Source: Cordylochernes scorpioides (Eukaryota > Arthropoda > Arachnida > Pseudoscorpiones > Chernetidae). Taken from it: a DNA stretch of 64,000 nt. Location of the stretch: assembly GCA_030710605.1 (NCBI GenBank), contig CP092863.1, positions 113,646,010-113,710,009 on the forward strand, written 5' to 3'. Shown piece by piece: positions 10,430-20,757 of the stretch. Both the position numbers and the translations under genes were made by a program. The notes beneath the pieces were generated by a model. The model ran no database searches, was not told where the DNA came from, and was given only the letters and a program-made list of their open reading frames with translations. Each line of letters begins with the position of its first letter. Positions within the stretch are counted from its first letter, which is position 1.

Positions 10430-10670
10430 AAAGCTTATGTCCATAGTTCATCTAAAATACCCATTCCAAGAGTCTAACATCAGTATCACTATAAAAGGAA
10501 GTTCCAAAAAATGCAATATAACAGCGGTATGGTAAGTTTAAACTGGCGAAACCGCTGGGAGGGTTCACCACTGATGAGCCAGGCTCTTCCATTAATTTTC
10601 CATTGCAGTAAGGACAGTAGAAATTGTTTAATTTTTAAAAGAACCATACGCGTCTATAATAGTTTCGTAT
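10430..10670 (+). repeat. Dispersed repeat family A copy
   Basis: Carries TATGTCCATAGTTCATC..., then GGCGAAACCGCTGGGAGGG..CTGATGAGCC, then CAGTAAGGACAGTAG, with the full core conserved. Confidence 0.85.
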
Positions 10671-10963
10671 TTTGATATCGGGCTAATGCATCATAATTTA
10701 AAAGTTTAAAAACGACTATTTTAAGATTTTTCAAATAACAAAATTAGAAGTGTTGCAATATATGGACATTTTAGAGTTTCGAAACAACTTCTCATGTAAA
10801 ATAACACCGTTATATGGGTTTAAAAACAATATTAAATGTTTTCCGATTTAAATTGAAATTTTATTTTTGAAAATTTAGTATTTTGTAACCTTTTAATATA
10901 TGTTTTATTACACAAACAACCTAGGTTGAATAAACTTTTTTAAATGCTGATTGTTATTATTAG
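10671..10963. other. No gene seen
   Basis: AT-rich non-coding sequence. Confidence 0.5.
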
Positions 10964-11099
10964 TTTTTGTTTTGCTTATTCCTAGTACACATGGTACAGG
11001 CCATGATAATCATGGTGGGTAGAAGTAGGCAACTGCTTTTACTGTAAGTACACCACATGTCTACACCTGTGAAAAGCAGAATTATTACACCACAGTGAT
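10964..11099 (-). repeat. SINE 3' portion (tRNA-head SINE family), partial
   Basis: Matches the 3' half of the SINE at 25092-25396 on the minus strand (ATTCCTAGTACACATGG..., CATGATAATCATGGTGGGTAG..., CCACATGTCTACACCTG). The tRNA-like head is absent. The BEL element at 11105 is inserted just after it. Confidence 0.8.
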
Positions 11100-11104
11100 G
11101 CTGT

Positions 11105-11422
11105 TGTGAAGAAATGTAGGGTAATAGTTCACAAAACACTGAAGCGAGATTCGGTAGAAGAATTCGCTGTGATGATTCTTTGTGGGCTGTTACAAGGATT
11201 TAAATAAGATCACTAAATAGCATAAAGGAGGGGGTAAAAATCTCCTTCTAACTAACTTTATTTAATACATATCAAGAGGACAGAGGAAAACACGCAACTG
11301 GCCGGTAGCAGACCAAGCCGTGTTCTGAATCCTTTGTCGGCGGCTGGCGCCGGCGTGTTTACAGTCGACACCTGAGCCGTCCGGGCTGCGTCCGGAATAA
11401 TGGATCTCCACCATTCCACACA
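11105..11422 (-). repeat. BEL 3' LTR
   Basis: 318 bp, differing from the partner LTR at about three positions that I can see (e.g. GTTACAAGG/GTTGCAAGG, CCGTCCGGG/CCGTCTGGG). The pol frame ends inside it. Confidence 0.92.
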
Positions 11423-14023
11423 CACTCCCACCTGTTTTTATCTAGGCACACAGAAAAACACAAATAATCGTCCAATCGGTTGGGTTTACAAATGGTTCTT
11501 CCCGATCTAGTCTGTATTTTTGCAGTTTTCTCTTTTCTGTCGTTCAGCAAACGCGAAGAAGCTGCTGTTGATGATATTTCCAAGGGATATATTTTCTGAA
11601 TAGGTCTTAGGAAGGTTCCTACTGCGGTTTTCACCTTCACTAATCTATTCGCTCCATCTCTTCCAAATAATATCTCCTGGATCACTGCTAATGGCCAGAA
11701 GTTACGCTTTTTATTGTCCATACCAACGAGGACAACATCCCCAGCCTGGAGTTTTGGATTGTCAATGCGTCTGTTTCTCTGGACCAGGAGGGACAAATAT
11801 TCCTTCCTGAATCGTGATTTCAACTCCTCCCTCAGCTTGCTCAAATAGCGCAGTTTCTGTGTCGTTGGATTATCTCCCATATTCTGGCACTCGGGAAACT
11901 CGACATCTGTCTGTTCTTGTAGAAACATGGAAGGTGATATTGTCACAAGATCATTCGGATCGTCGCTGACATAAGTCATGGGCCTTCCATTCATCACTGC
12001 CTCTGCATGACACAGCAGGGTCATCAATTGGTGATATGTTAATGTTGATGTTCCGAGCATTCTTTTCGCACAGATTTCTTCTTCATTCAGGTCTTTATAC
12101 CTGGAAGGCCAAAATTCTTCGGAGAGTTTTAACCAGGAAGGGCCCTCCCACCATCTAGACTGTATCAGTCGGGAGAGGCTGCATCCTCTGGAGGGTAAAT
12201 CAGCTGGATTGCACTCGCTAGGAACATATCTCCAATTTCCCGGATCACTAAGTCTGCATATCTCCTTCACGCGATTCCCGACAAAGGTACCCAACTGGTT
12301 ATCGCGCTTTATCCAAACCTTTTGCAATATTATTTTAGGCTTTATTAATATTGGGTTCAGAAATCCAATAGGGTCATATATCTGAGCTAAGCAGGACAGG
12401 ATACTCCTTTCGGTTATCTTGGGGGGTATGGCTACGGGAATTTCACATGACAAACAATCTTCCCTTTTATCCCAACATATACCAAGCACTTTAGATATCT
12501 CTGCTCTTTCAAAGGGGTAAGTATCGGAGGCCACGTCCAGGCTATGCTCCCAACGGCTTAGCTCCAACCTAGCATTATCCATGATGGACGTTGCGGTCAA
12601 TTTGAGATCCTGTAACTCTTCAAAAGAGTTCACGCTTGTGACTAAATTGTCCACATAAAAGGATTTCTGCAACCTCTGAGCTAACGATTTATGTTCAGGT
12701 CGAACATTAGACAGGTGGTATTCGATTACTGCCCCCAAAATGAAAGGACTACAGTTAACGCCGAAAACGACACGCCTATGTCTGAATACTTCTGTCTTTT
12801 CTCCATTTTGGGAATACCATAGAAAACGCAGGTAATCTCTGTCCCTTTCATTTACCTCAATCTGAAGAAACGCTTTCTTAATGTCTGCCATGACACCAAA
12901 CTTGCCATTTCTAAACCTTAGCATAAGGTTGGGAATCATCTCTATGAGGTTAGGTCCCTTTTCAAGACAGTCATTTAAAGATGGGGATCTATAGACCTCG
13001 CTAGAAGCATCAGACAGGCCTGATAGGCGTAGTCCCACTGGAGAGTTTCACCACCGGACGATGAGGCAGGTAGAAGGCCTCAGCATCGTGTTGTTCAGCT
13101 GGGACTTTCTCAATTATCCCATCATCCAACCAGCTTCGGAAAATATCATCATAGTCCTCATAAAGATTCAAAGAGATTAATTTCTTAGTCGTCTGTTCTA
13201 ATCTCTTCATAGCAACCTCCCTGTTGTCCGCGATTTTAGCTTTCTCTACAGTCCACGGGAGGGAAACAACATATCTTCCAGAAACAGGATGATGGACTGT
13301 TTTTAGAAAATGTCGACGCTCCAGTGCGTCTCTCTGATCTCTCTGTTTAACCTCAATAGGATCCATAATGCCAAGAACATCGAGATTCCACAGATTGGTT
13401 ATACTGCTCTCCGAAATTGTCATCGTTGTGACATGATGAGCGAGTGAAACGTCACTACCTGGCTGACATTCTCCCATTAAAGTCCATCCGAAACGCGTCT
13501 GCGACGCAGTCAAGCCATTTGACAACACACAAGATTTCATCATGAAAATAGATCCCAATACATCGCATCCTAGAAGTATTTCAATTTCCATGTCATCCTT
13601 TCCAATATCAGGAACCCATATTCTGCGGGCTTTGAGTTCTTTCAACCATGGCCCGCGGCTCAATCTTGGTAGGCTACCACAGATTTTTTGTTGGTCAAGA
13701 AGCTTCGCAACCATCTTAAAATTCCCCGATGCATGACCCAAATTGACTCTGTATTCTTGGTGGACACTTTCACTAGTATGACCTCCAAACACCACATGTT
13801 TAAGTGATTCCTGGCCAATGGGAGATAGTCCGAGATCCTGGGCAGTTTTAGACAAAATATAGGATCGTTGGGAACCTGTGTCAAGGAGGGCACGCACTAC
13901 TTTTGCCGAAGTCGCACCTTCGACCTTAATCTTCAGAGTCTGTAGCAAAATCAGAGACGAAGCGCTAAGACCGGAGAATGAAACTCCGTTTTCAACAGTA
14001 GGAGAAACGTCACAGTCTCCCAC
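11359..14023 (-). pseudogene. BEL pol remnant: protease, dead RT, C-terminal integrase
   Basis: First part (14023-13010): an aspartic protease with ALLDTGSQRSYIL. A two-base loss near 13015 then shifts the frame into RT (13038-11359), which has ADIKKAFLQIEV and FYVDNLVTSV. The second catalytic Asp of the usual YVDD is Asn here, so RT should be inactive. The sequence jumps from VWIKRDNQL to FVGNRVKEI, missing most of RNase H. It jumps again from EEEICAKR to MLGTSTLTY, missing the integrase HHCC and most of the DDE core. The C-terminal integrase segment with MNGRPMTYVSDDPNDL and the DUF5641-like part (QAGDVVLVG...WPLAVIQEI) remains. The frame ends within the 3' LTR. Confidence 0.85.
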
Positions 14024-14115
14024 CTGTTCCTTGTCTTCATCCGCTGACTCTCGTCCAGGAGCATTAAGGGGGCATAAATTATCAAGGTGCTTCTTCTTAC
14101 ATCGATTACATTCAG

Positions 14116-15315
14116 TTATGCGCCTTCTACAATTAGAAGAGATATGACCTGGTTGGAGGCAGGAGAAACAACATTTAGCGTTTTAATACGCTCTCTTCTT
14201 TCTTTAATGCTCATTCTGCGCGCAGCAAGACATTCTGTGTTTTTATGATCTTTATTACAAAAGATGCAATTCTGGGCACGTCCAGCAAATAGTCCAGAAG
14301 CCGTAGGTATCTTAGCAGGATGTGATTGTCTGCCTACGTTTCTATCTTGTTTCAGAGATCTAAGTCCAAACTTGGATCCAGCTAAGGCTCTGTCTTGTTC
14401 TGCTGCAGCTTCCTTTTGGAGAAACTCCATAATTAGGTCAACTCTAGTTTGAGTCGAATCATTAACATCAATCTTGACATCATGGAGGGGGCTTCTTTGC
14501 CAAGCCTTCATGAGTTCCTCTGAGAGACACGCCTCAATCATTGGAAATATAAATACAGACATCTGTCTGGCCTCAATCTTTAAGGATTCCAATGCTCTCA
14601 AATGAGTCACCAACTCATCATAAAATGAAGTCACCTTCAACTGTTGTTTGGAGGAGCAATCGATCATAAGGCGTATAAGGTCCCTGACATAGACTTGTTG
14701 CAACAGTTCAGGCCTTCCAAATCTTTCTGTCAAAGTTTCTATAACTTTGGGGTAATTCTCGGCAGTCAGGGGGTAACTATCAACCAGTTTACTAGCCCTG
14801 GTTCCCGGCGACATAGATTGCACAAGATACTGAAACTTGTCGCTGTCTTCTAAAGTAGGATCGACATGTATCTTGTTGAACTGTGCCCACCATCCCAACC
14901 AATCTTTTATTTCTCCTGTAAACTTCTTTAATTCTATCTTGGGTAGTTTTACAGTTCTATGGTGTGAGCTAGAAGCGAAGCTCACTTCACTGGTCGTGGG
15001 ACTGGATTCAGTGATCCTGGGTTCAACAAGAGCGAGACATTTTTTATATATCCTCTTATATCTCTGGGTATATTGCAAGGCTTCCTCATCGTCTTGCTCT
15101 AGTTCCTCTTCGCTAACGTCTGAAGTTAGCATGAAGTCTCTTATCTTGCCTTGGATCACAAGAAGCTCACTGTGAGTTTCTTCAATTATCTCTCTATTAT
15201 ATTCAATGTCCTCTACAGGTATCGGTGGAGTACTTGACAGAAACTCTTCTGTCGTCTTCAAGCTGCGAGTTAGTCGCTTTCTAAGTACATTTCTATGTCT
15301 TTTTAAAATTTCCAT
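14116..15315 (-). pseudogene. BEL gag (frameshifted in zinc knuckle)
   Basis: Begins at an ATG and reads about 390 residues of a BEL-type Gag: a coiled N-terminal region rich in Glu/Asp (residues about 40-95), the conserved core LPKIELKKFTGEIKDWLGWW (about 124-143), YPKVIETLTERFG (about 190), and a first Cys motif CIFCNKDHKNTEC (about 351-363). The frame is lost by a small indel near 14130-14160, inside the second zinc knuckle, whose remaining Cys/His residues continue in another frame into the protease region. Gag coats genomic RNA in the retrotransposon particle. Family assignment is firm; function is lost or reduced. Confidence 0.85.
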
Positions 15316-15439
15316 TTTTCAAAAAAACACTATAAACAGAGGGTAAAACAAAAGGTACTTATCTTAAGTCTTGAACTTGTACTCCGCCGTTAATCCACTT
15401 GATCTTGCCTTGTCAGAAGCCCACCCGGGGACGCCACTT

Positions 15440-15757
15440 TGTGAAGAAATGTAGGGTAATAGTTCACAAAACACTGAAGCGAGATTCGGTAGAAGAATTC
15501 GCTGTGATGATTCTTTGTGGGCTGTTGCAAGGATTTAAATAAGATCACTAAATAGCAGAAAGGAGGGGGTAAAAATCTCCTTCTAACTAACTTTATTTAA
15601 TACATATCAAGAGGACAGAGGAAAACACGCAACTGGCCGGTAGCAGACCAAGCCGTGTTCTGAATCCTTTGTCGGCGGCTGGCGCCGGCGTGTTTACAGT
15701 CGACACCTGAGCCGTCTGGGCTGCGTCCGGAATAATGGATCTCCACCATTCCACACA
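15440..15757 (-). repeat. BEL 5' LTR
   Basis: 318 bp, TG...CA on the minus strand, followed immediately downstream on that strand by AAG and the TGGCGTCCCCGGGTGGG primer-binding-type sequence. Confidence 0.92.
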
Positions 15758-15762
15758 GCTGT

Positions 15763-16419
15763 CTTTACAGTTTAAAATAGCATTTTAGCATACGACACAC
15801 AAAATAATGATGATGATAAGTGTATGCAGTGAATATACATACTCATTGAATATATATTAGAAGTTTTAAAAATCAAAAATAAAGATTATACCACTAATTC
15901 AAACACTAATGTTTTTTTTTTTAAAGTTTGGTCTCAAAATATACAAAAATGGCGCTTCAATAAATCTAAAAATTACAATTAAAATGTTTTAAAAGTTTTA
16001 TATAATTAAATACTATCGGTTCTACTTGAGAGAAAATAGATTTCAGTGAGAATATATTTCGAGGTTTCCTTCAAATATAAATAATGTTTTCACAGACAGA
16101 AATTGAAATAAAGCTTCTTTAAAATAAATAAAGTTTGGAATAAGATAAATGATGTTTCTATACAAACATAAATATCCCCAAATATATAAATAATATTCCC
16201 CTGACATAATATGTTTCCAAAAATTGAATAAAATTTTGAAATATTTAACTTGCTGCTATATATAGCTTGAATATAGAGAAATTGGAAATGATTACGTTAA
16301 ATTTAACAAATCTTATAAACGTTGTTTGTAATTTATTTTGATCTCTTGCGCGAACTCTTAATATGCCATACGTAAGAAACGATAAAGCACTATTTTTTAT
16401 GATATCATTATTTATATAT
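15763..16419. other. No gene seen
   Basis: AT-rich non-coding sequence. The first bases continue the interrupted pre-insertion site. Confidence 0.5.
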
Positions 16420-16795
16420 TTAGTTAACCCAGTAGGTTCCTGGAGCCACCACCACGTACAGAAGTCACCCGGGCTGTTCTTGGTTTTATTTACAGTGGAA
16501 GTCCTGAGGTGGGCAGATTTATTACTTGGGATATTTCCTAGGGACTTAGGTTGGTGATCTCTAGGAGAGTGGCCGTCAGGTAGTATTGGAAGATTGGGCA
16601 GGTGAAGTGGTCCACGGTTTGGTCTTCATCTTGGCAATGGGGCAAGTTGGGTCTTCTTTCAATACCTTTGTAAAGTTTACCTGGATGTAACCATGTCCAG
16701 TCAGAATTGGTGCTGAGGTAAATCCATGTTTGATGTTTTAAAGCATTGGGAGCAGTAGTGTCGTGGTAGCAGCAAATCTTCGTAGATTTCTGTTA
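16420..16795 (-). pseudogene. LINE C-terminal (post-RNase H) fragment
   Basis: Minus-strand translation gives ILTGHGYIQVNFTKVLKEDP followed, after a one-base frame change, by CQDEDQTVDHFTCP. This is the 'LTGHG ... C..C/D.D....H...C' region at the end of jockey/CR1/R1-type LINE polyproteins. No upstream RT is present. The left end holds a direct duplication of AGATTTCTGTTATCTTGGATG (about 16780-16830). It is old and truncated. Confidence 0.6.
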
Positions 16796-16830
16796 TCTTG
16801 GATGAAGATTTCTGTTATCTTGGATGTAGA

Positions 16831-17183
16831 GGTCTGTTTACATTTTATGGGTTATCTGTTCTTTTTTTACCGCGTACGACACTCTTTGTGAGGGCGGTAC
16901 ATTTTTAATGATATTGCAAAGTATATTTTAATATAAAATGCGTCTATAAAATCGAAAATGTTCATAGAATAATAATTTGAACATAATTATATGTTTTCTA
17001 TATAGCACTTAGTCCCATTTAGAAAAAATCGGCTAAGCATTGAAATAAAATTTTTAAATATTATTGAGTCACAATCTTTCAATATTTTAGAATTGTAAGA
17101 TGTTCGTAGCTTATATATTTCTTAAAATGTAGTGGAATAGACAATTTCCCTCTATATATTGATTATGGCACATATCTCTACAC
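16831..17183. other. No gene seen
   Basis: AT-rich, non-coding. The last bases form the target site of the small hAT-like element. Confidence 0.5.
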
Positions 17184-17375
17184 CAGGGGTCGGCGGAAAA
17201 CTGCGGCTCTTTAAATATGAAGCTGCGGCTCTTTATATAGTTCCATATGTAAATATTATTTATGTGAGTACTGTTTATTGTTGGCAAGAAAACATTTTGT
17301 GGCTCTTTAAAAACTTAGAACATTTTGTAAATTGTAATTTTTGACTCTTCCGACTCAAATGTTTGGCGAACCCTG
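17184..17375. mobile_element. Small non-autonomous hAT (192 bp)
   Basis: Ends are CAGGGGTCGGC at the left and GGCGAACCCTG at the right, typical imperfect inverted termini of hAT elements. Flanks are CTCTACAC and CTCTAGGG, a degraded 8-bp duplication fitting the nnnTAnnn preference of Buster-type hATs. The interior repeats TGCGGCTCTTTA. It has no transposase. Confidence 0.75.
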
Positions 17376-17729
17376 CTCTAGGGTGTTCAGTAGTCAGCAA
17401 GTGGTGCCGTTTCTCCATACTTGCTAGAGCTTGATGAAACCTCGCTACCAAGATTGTACAGGAATAAATAAAGACGTGAATACTGTGGATAATGAGATAG
17501 ATTCCAGAGTTTTAGGAAAGTCAGAGTTCATTTACTGTCAAGTTTCGGCCTTAACATTTCCCAAGAAGTTTCTGTAAGCTTTTCTTATAGAATACCATAT
17601 GCTACTACTTCAGTTAAGCGATCTTCAAAATTTACATCCTGTATCAAATTTGCGGCCCAACGGTTTTTATATTTGCATCATAAAGAAAAAAAAAATACTT
17701 CAAAACCTCACATTTAATATTTATACCCT

Positions 17730-18001
17730 CATGGACAAAACATAAGGAAGTTGTACCTTTTAACATGTATATTAGGATTGTGACAATAACTCTGAAAGAT
17801 ACACTCATGGACAAAACTTAAGAAAGTTGTATCTTTTACCATGTATATCGGGATTGAGACAATAACTCTGAAAGATATTACAGTGACCTTTATTGAAGAC
17901 ACACGAGATAACCAAGTGTGAACATCCTCTGACTCCTTTAAAAAACAAATAGACGACCGGCTATATCAAATACTTTCCACTTTAAATTTTGGCTATAAGT
18001 G
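17730..18001. mobile_element. Tc1/mariner-type MITE, with a partial duplicate start
   Basis: The terminus CACTCATGGACAAAACTTAAG starts at 17802 and ends in a diverged complement near 18001. A second, truncated start (CTCATGGACAAAACATAAGG) lies just upstream at 17731. The same family forms complete copies at 39677-39882 and, as a palindrome, at 42713-42856. Confidence 0.75.
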
Positions 18002-19221
18002 TGCATTTTTGGAAATATCATTTGGATTGTAGTAACACTATCTTACCTTTTTTGAGAATTTTATTTTAAGTTTTGAAAACACATTATTTGTAATTTTAAG
18101 AAATCCTGTAATTATATATGCAAAATAGGAGAACAAACAGAATATGTTTTCCTAACATAATAAATGAATACAATAATAGATTTATACATTTTAAAAATAA
18201 GTCACATTTTAAAAGCTCTGTCAAGAAATAGTAAATAAACAGAATTTAATTATACCTTTTTTTGGCCAATAACATTAAATTAAATAACATAAAAACTTTT
18301 TAAAAATATTTTAAAATTAAATAACCCTATAATCTAATTTTGTATATAATTAATTATATTATAAGCTATTTACTTAAAATATAATTAACATGTAATTTAA
18401 TTTTATAATTAACTGAATAAATATATTTAGTTTTTATTTAAAAACAACAAATATTTAAAAAATGTATTTCTATACATTTTATTCCGTAACATATATATAT
18501 TCAATATTTCAACAATACACAATAGAATTAACGTAACAGTATATAACGTATTTCAGCATATAAATATAGTATTAGAAAATAAATAAAGCTTCCAGGGCTA
18601 AGTTTCTTGTTCAAATTTTTATTTTCAATTAAAATTCTAATATTAAAAGTAATATTAGCCGTGTAAGCTTTATTTATTTTATAATATTATAAATCAGAGA
18701 AGAGCATTTATATATAAATATATTGTTTTAGATTTTGAATAAATATAAAGAGAGGAATATATTTATAAGAAGGATAAAAATATATTTTTTGCCAAAAGAT
18801 CTCCTTGAATGATCGTTAGAGTTTGGACGCCATTTTATCGTAAGTTATTGCCTATAAAGGATCGATTGGAAATCCTCTTGGCATTATTTGCCTCTTTTAT
18901 TTTCAAAGATCGTTTGCTTTGAAAGCAGATTTAAAATGGCACATATATATAGAGTTGTTGCTACAATAAACCTTTATATACCTATTTTTGTTATGTAACA
19001 TTCTTTTTGTGTGTTTTATACATTTATAATGGATAGTATTTGAAATTATTCTATTTACTATATATATGTAAATACGTTTTAATGTATAGGATATATTTAT
19101 CAGGGATATATTTTTAAAAGAAAAAAAATGCATTTTTTTTTTTGCGTTAGTGTATTTATTTAATATAATGGAAGCAAAGTATGTTTCTTAATTCTACTAT
19201 AATAAATCTTTGTTTTATTTA
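18002..19221. other. No gene seen
   Basis: Extremely AT-rich, non-coding, with long A/T runs. No repeat shared with the rest of the window was recognised, apart from the target site ATTTA at 19217-19221. Confidence 0.55.
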
Positions 19222-19518
19222 TGTTAGGTTTTTTTATTATCATTATTATAGTAATCTATATGTTAGGTTTTATTTTTTATGATTATTATTGTATTTTATT
19301 AATTAATTATAATTCATATTCATAGAATTTTATTGTTACTTATCATCATTATTTTTGTTGTTTTTTTTCTTCTTCTTCTGTTTTCTTTTGTGTTACATAC
19401 AACTAAATCGCATTAAATCGTAGTGTAATTCTTTTTTGTTGTGTGAAATAAATCGAATTGAATCGAATTGAGTCAGCTCGTTCTTTCTAGAAGAAACATC
19501 AAAGAAAACGTGCTAACA
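19222..19518 (+). repeat. BEL 5' LTR
   Basis: 297 bp beginning TGTTAGGTT and ending GTGCTAACA. The ends are 6-bp inverted (TGTTAG/CTAACA). Very AT-rich 5' half, with AAATAAA near 19447. Confidence 0.93.
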
Positions 19519-19523
19519 TTTAT

Positions 19524-19541
19524 TGGTGCCGAAACCCGGGA
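19524..19541 (+). promoter_or_regulatory. Primer-binding site complementary to tRNA-Phe
   Basis: TGGTGCCGAAACCCGGGA lies 5 nt after the 5' LTR. It is the reverse complement of the last 18 nt (with CCA) of metazoan tRNA-Phe, whose acceptor stem pairs GCCGAAA with TTTCGGC. The tRNA identity rests on my memory of that tRNA sequence. Confidence 0.8.
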
Positions 19542-19621
19542 CAGAAGTAGAAGAGATATAAAGTTTTTAGAAGCCATAGAAATAAAAAAAAGGTAAGGTT
19601 TTGATTACTAATATTTAAAAT

Positions 19622-20690
19622 ATGGAAACAGAAATCTTAATTTTTGAATCTCTGATTAAAAGTTTAGAATTGATAAAAGCAGATGTAGAATATAATTTAG
19701 AAGACAATGATAAATACTCACTTATGCAAAATAAAGAAGACTTGTTAAATTTAAAAGCTAGCTTTGATAATCAATATGTGAAATTAGTAAAATATAAAGG
19801 CATTAATGTGTGCTGAAGAAAAATTTATGGTATCCTTTGAGGCAAAGTCTAAAATCAATTCTTTTTTGATAAAAATAAATAGATCGCTGAGAAATTTAAA
19901 TAAAAATACATTTTCTGGTGAAACCAATTTAGAACTTCCTAAATTTCAATTGCCCACCTTTAGTGGTGATATTTCAGATTGGCTGAGTTTTAAGGAAATT
20001 TTTATTAGATCTATTGATCAAAATCCAACACTGGGAAATTATCAAAAACTTCTATATTTAAATTCTGCACTAAAAGGAAATGCCGCTAGACTTATTAGGG
20101 CGTTCAATATTTCGGATGAAAATTATCCTATTGCCTGGCAAACCTTGGTCAATAGATTCGACAAAAAAAGTGAATTGGCTTTTAAACAAATTCAAAATTT
20201 GTATGATCTAAAAAATGTAAAACAAGAATCGACTAAAGATTTACTTGATCTCCTGGACACTTGTAACGAAAGCATTCAGAATCTCTCTATCCTCGGATTG
20301 GAACGTAATACTTTATCGGATATGATTTTAATTCATATAATTCAATCAAAACTTGATCGTTCAATAAGAAAGGAATGGGAGATGAGTTTGCTTGAGAAAG
20401 AATATCCATCGTATGAAAAGATGATTTCTTTCCTGGAAAGATTTGCTGGAAGTCTCGGGAGTTTTCAGAATAAAGAAAATTCAAAACAATTCTACAAAAT
20501 GAATAAATCCACTCATTCTCATTCAGCAACATTTGCCTCTGGCTCTAGTATAGATAGCAGAGTCAAGTCATGCGTCTTATGTAAAGGTGAACATGGTTTG
20601 TTAAAATGTCCTAAGTTTAATGGTATGATGTTACCTGAAAGATGGACATTTGTAAAAGATAATCGTCTGTTACAACTGTCTAAGATCTAA
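19622..20690 (+). pseudogene. BEL gag (one internal frameshift)
   Basis: Starts at the ATG at 19622. The first 60 residues (METEILIFESL...) shift frame near 19800 into the main Gag segment. That segment has the typical core LPKFQLPTFSGDISDWLSF, then YLNSALKGNAARLI and YPIAWQTLVNRF, and ends in a zinc-binding region beginning CVLCKGEHGLLKCPKF. A second shift near 20668 moves the next Cys/His knuckle (YNCLRSNHRVSSC) into the pol frame. Gag forms the particle shell and binds RNA. The indels could be decay or assembly errors, because the rest of the reading is clean. Confidence 0.87.
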
Positions 20691-20757
20691 CCATAGAGTA
20701 TCTTCATGCGTCTTCACGCAAAATTGCAAATCATGTAATAAGAGACATCATACTCTT

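Larger units (their letters stand above)
11105..15757 (-). mobile_element. BEL/Pao LTR retrotransposon, internally deleted
   Basis: Bounded by 318-bp direct repeats with TG...CA ends and a perfect 5-bp target duplication GCTGT (11100-11104 and 15758-15762). Transcription is leftward. After the 5' LTR comes a primer-binding-type sequence TGGCGTCCCCGGGTGGG (complement of 15437-15421). A purine-rich tract CAGGTGGGAGTG precedes the 3' LTR. At 4.65 kb it is shorter than usual for BEL elements because the RNase H region and most of the integrase are missing. It is non-autonomous but clearly inserted as a unit. Confidence 0.93.
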
